Positions 63,704 to 64,000 of a stretch of 64,000 nucleotides of DNA are shown here, in pieces. Position 1 is the first letter of the stretch. Every line of letters begins with the position of its first letter. Under the pieces are notes generated by a model. The model made no database searches. It saw only the letters and a list, made by a program, of their open reading frames with translations, and was not told the origin of the DNA. This stretch comes from Apteryx mantelli (Eukaryota; Chordata; Aves; Apterygiformes; Apterygidae), in assembly GCF_036417845.1 (NCBI RefSeq), contig NC_089983.1, positions 24,333,207-24,397,206 of the forward strand, read 5' to 3'. Made by a program: the position numbers and the translations under genes.

Positions 63704-64000
63704 CTGTATGAATAACAGCAGGTCCTATAGTGATCATACAGTGCCTAGAGCAACTGATTTTCTAGCACCAGTCATCACAAAAGACAAGCAGAAGCCATGC
63801 CTGTTCTTCGTGTTGTACCTACTTTAAGATCTAGTCCTGCCTTTTCAAAATAAGAAATCAGTCACAGGAATAACCAACATTTGCCTCCCCAGTTACATGA
63901 CCCACAGCCTACAGCACACACTTCCTTTAGCTACTTCAACACATCACCAACGGTATTATGAATGAGTATAACAAGGGAATTAACGCTGCTTCCATTCAGA

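Overview
The window is vertebrate nuclear DNA, most likely from a bird. It is AT-rich, with introns and one strong CpG island. It carries a CR1 LINE 3' end with the ATTCTGTG-type octamer tail typical of birds and other reptiles, and it has few other interspersed repeats. Six-frame ORFs are mostly noise here, so I built the genes by joining exons at GT/AG sites and checking that the codon phase carries through every junction. No species can be named from what is visible.

Gene order, left to right: the 3' end of TTN (titin M-band, + strand, 2-3164); PLEKHA3/FAPP1 (- strand, 10509-23670); FKBP7 (+ strand, 24346-29746); PJVK/pejvakin (- strand, 31691-40975); a roughly 21.7 kb stretch with no gene I can recognise; and the last two coding exons of OSBPL6 (- strand, 62725-63703). 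This is the inverted form of the human 2q31 block OSBPL6-PRKRA-PJVK-FKBP7-PLEKHA3-TTN. PRKRA, which sits between PJVK and OSBPL6 in human, is not visible.

Three of the four neighbour relations are tight. TTN and PLEKHA3 converge. PLEKHA3 and FKBP7 diverge from a shared CpG island, with start codons about 675 bp apart. FKBP7 and PJVK converge with under 2 kb between stop codons. The products act in different places: titin is sarcomeric, PLEKHA3 binds PI4P at the Golgi, FKBP7 is an ER-lumen FKBP with an HDEL tail, PJVK is a gasdermin-family hearing protein, and OSBPL6 is an oxysterol-binding-related protein. The clustering therefore looks like conserved synteny rather than a functional operon-like unit.

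Observations most worth a second look: (1) titin appears to lack a whole M-band Ig domain, the position of human M7, inside an uninterrupted exon, with a perfect cryptic splice donor at the junction; (2) over 80 percent of one PJVK intron is an old CR1-type LINE; (3) a younger CR1 ends about 28 bp from a PLEKHA3 splice donor; (4) PRKRA is not visible at its syntenic position; (5) an otherwise conserved N-terminal segment of pejvakin has a basic patch in place of an aromatic one. I found no tRNA, rRNA, CRISPR, viral or bacterial features.
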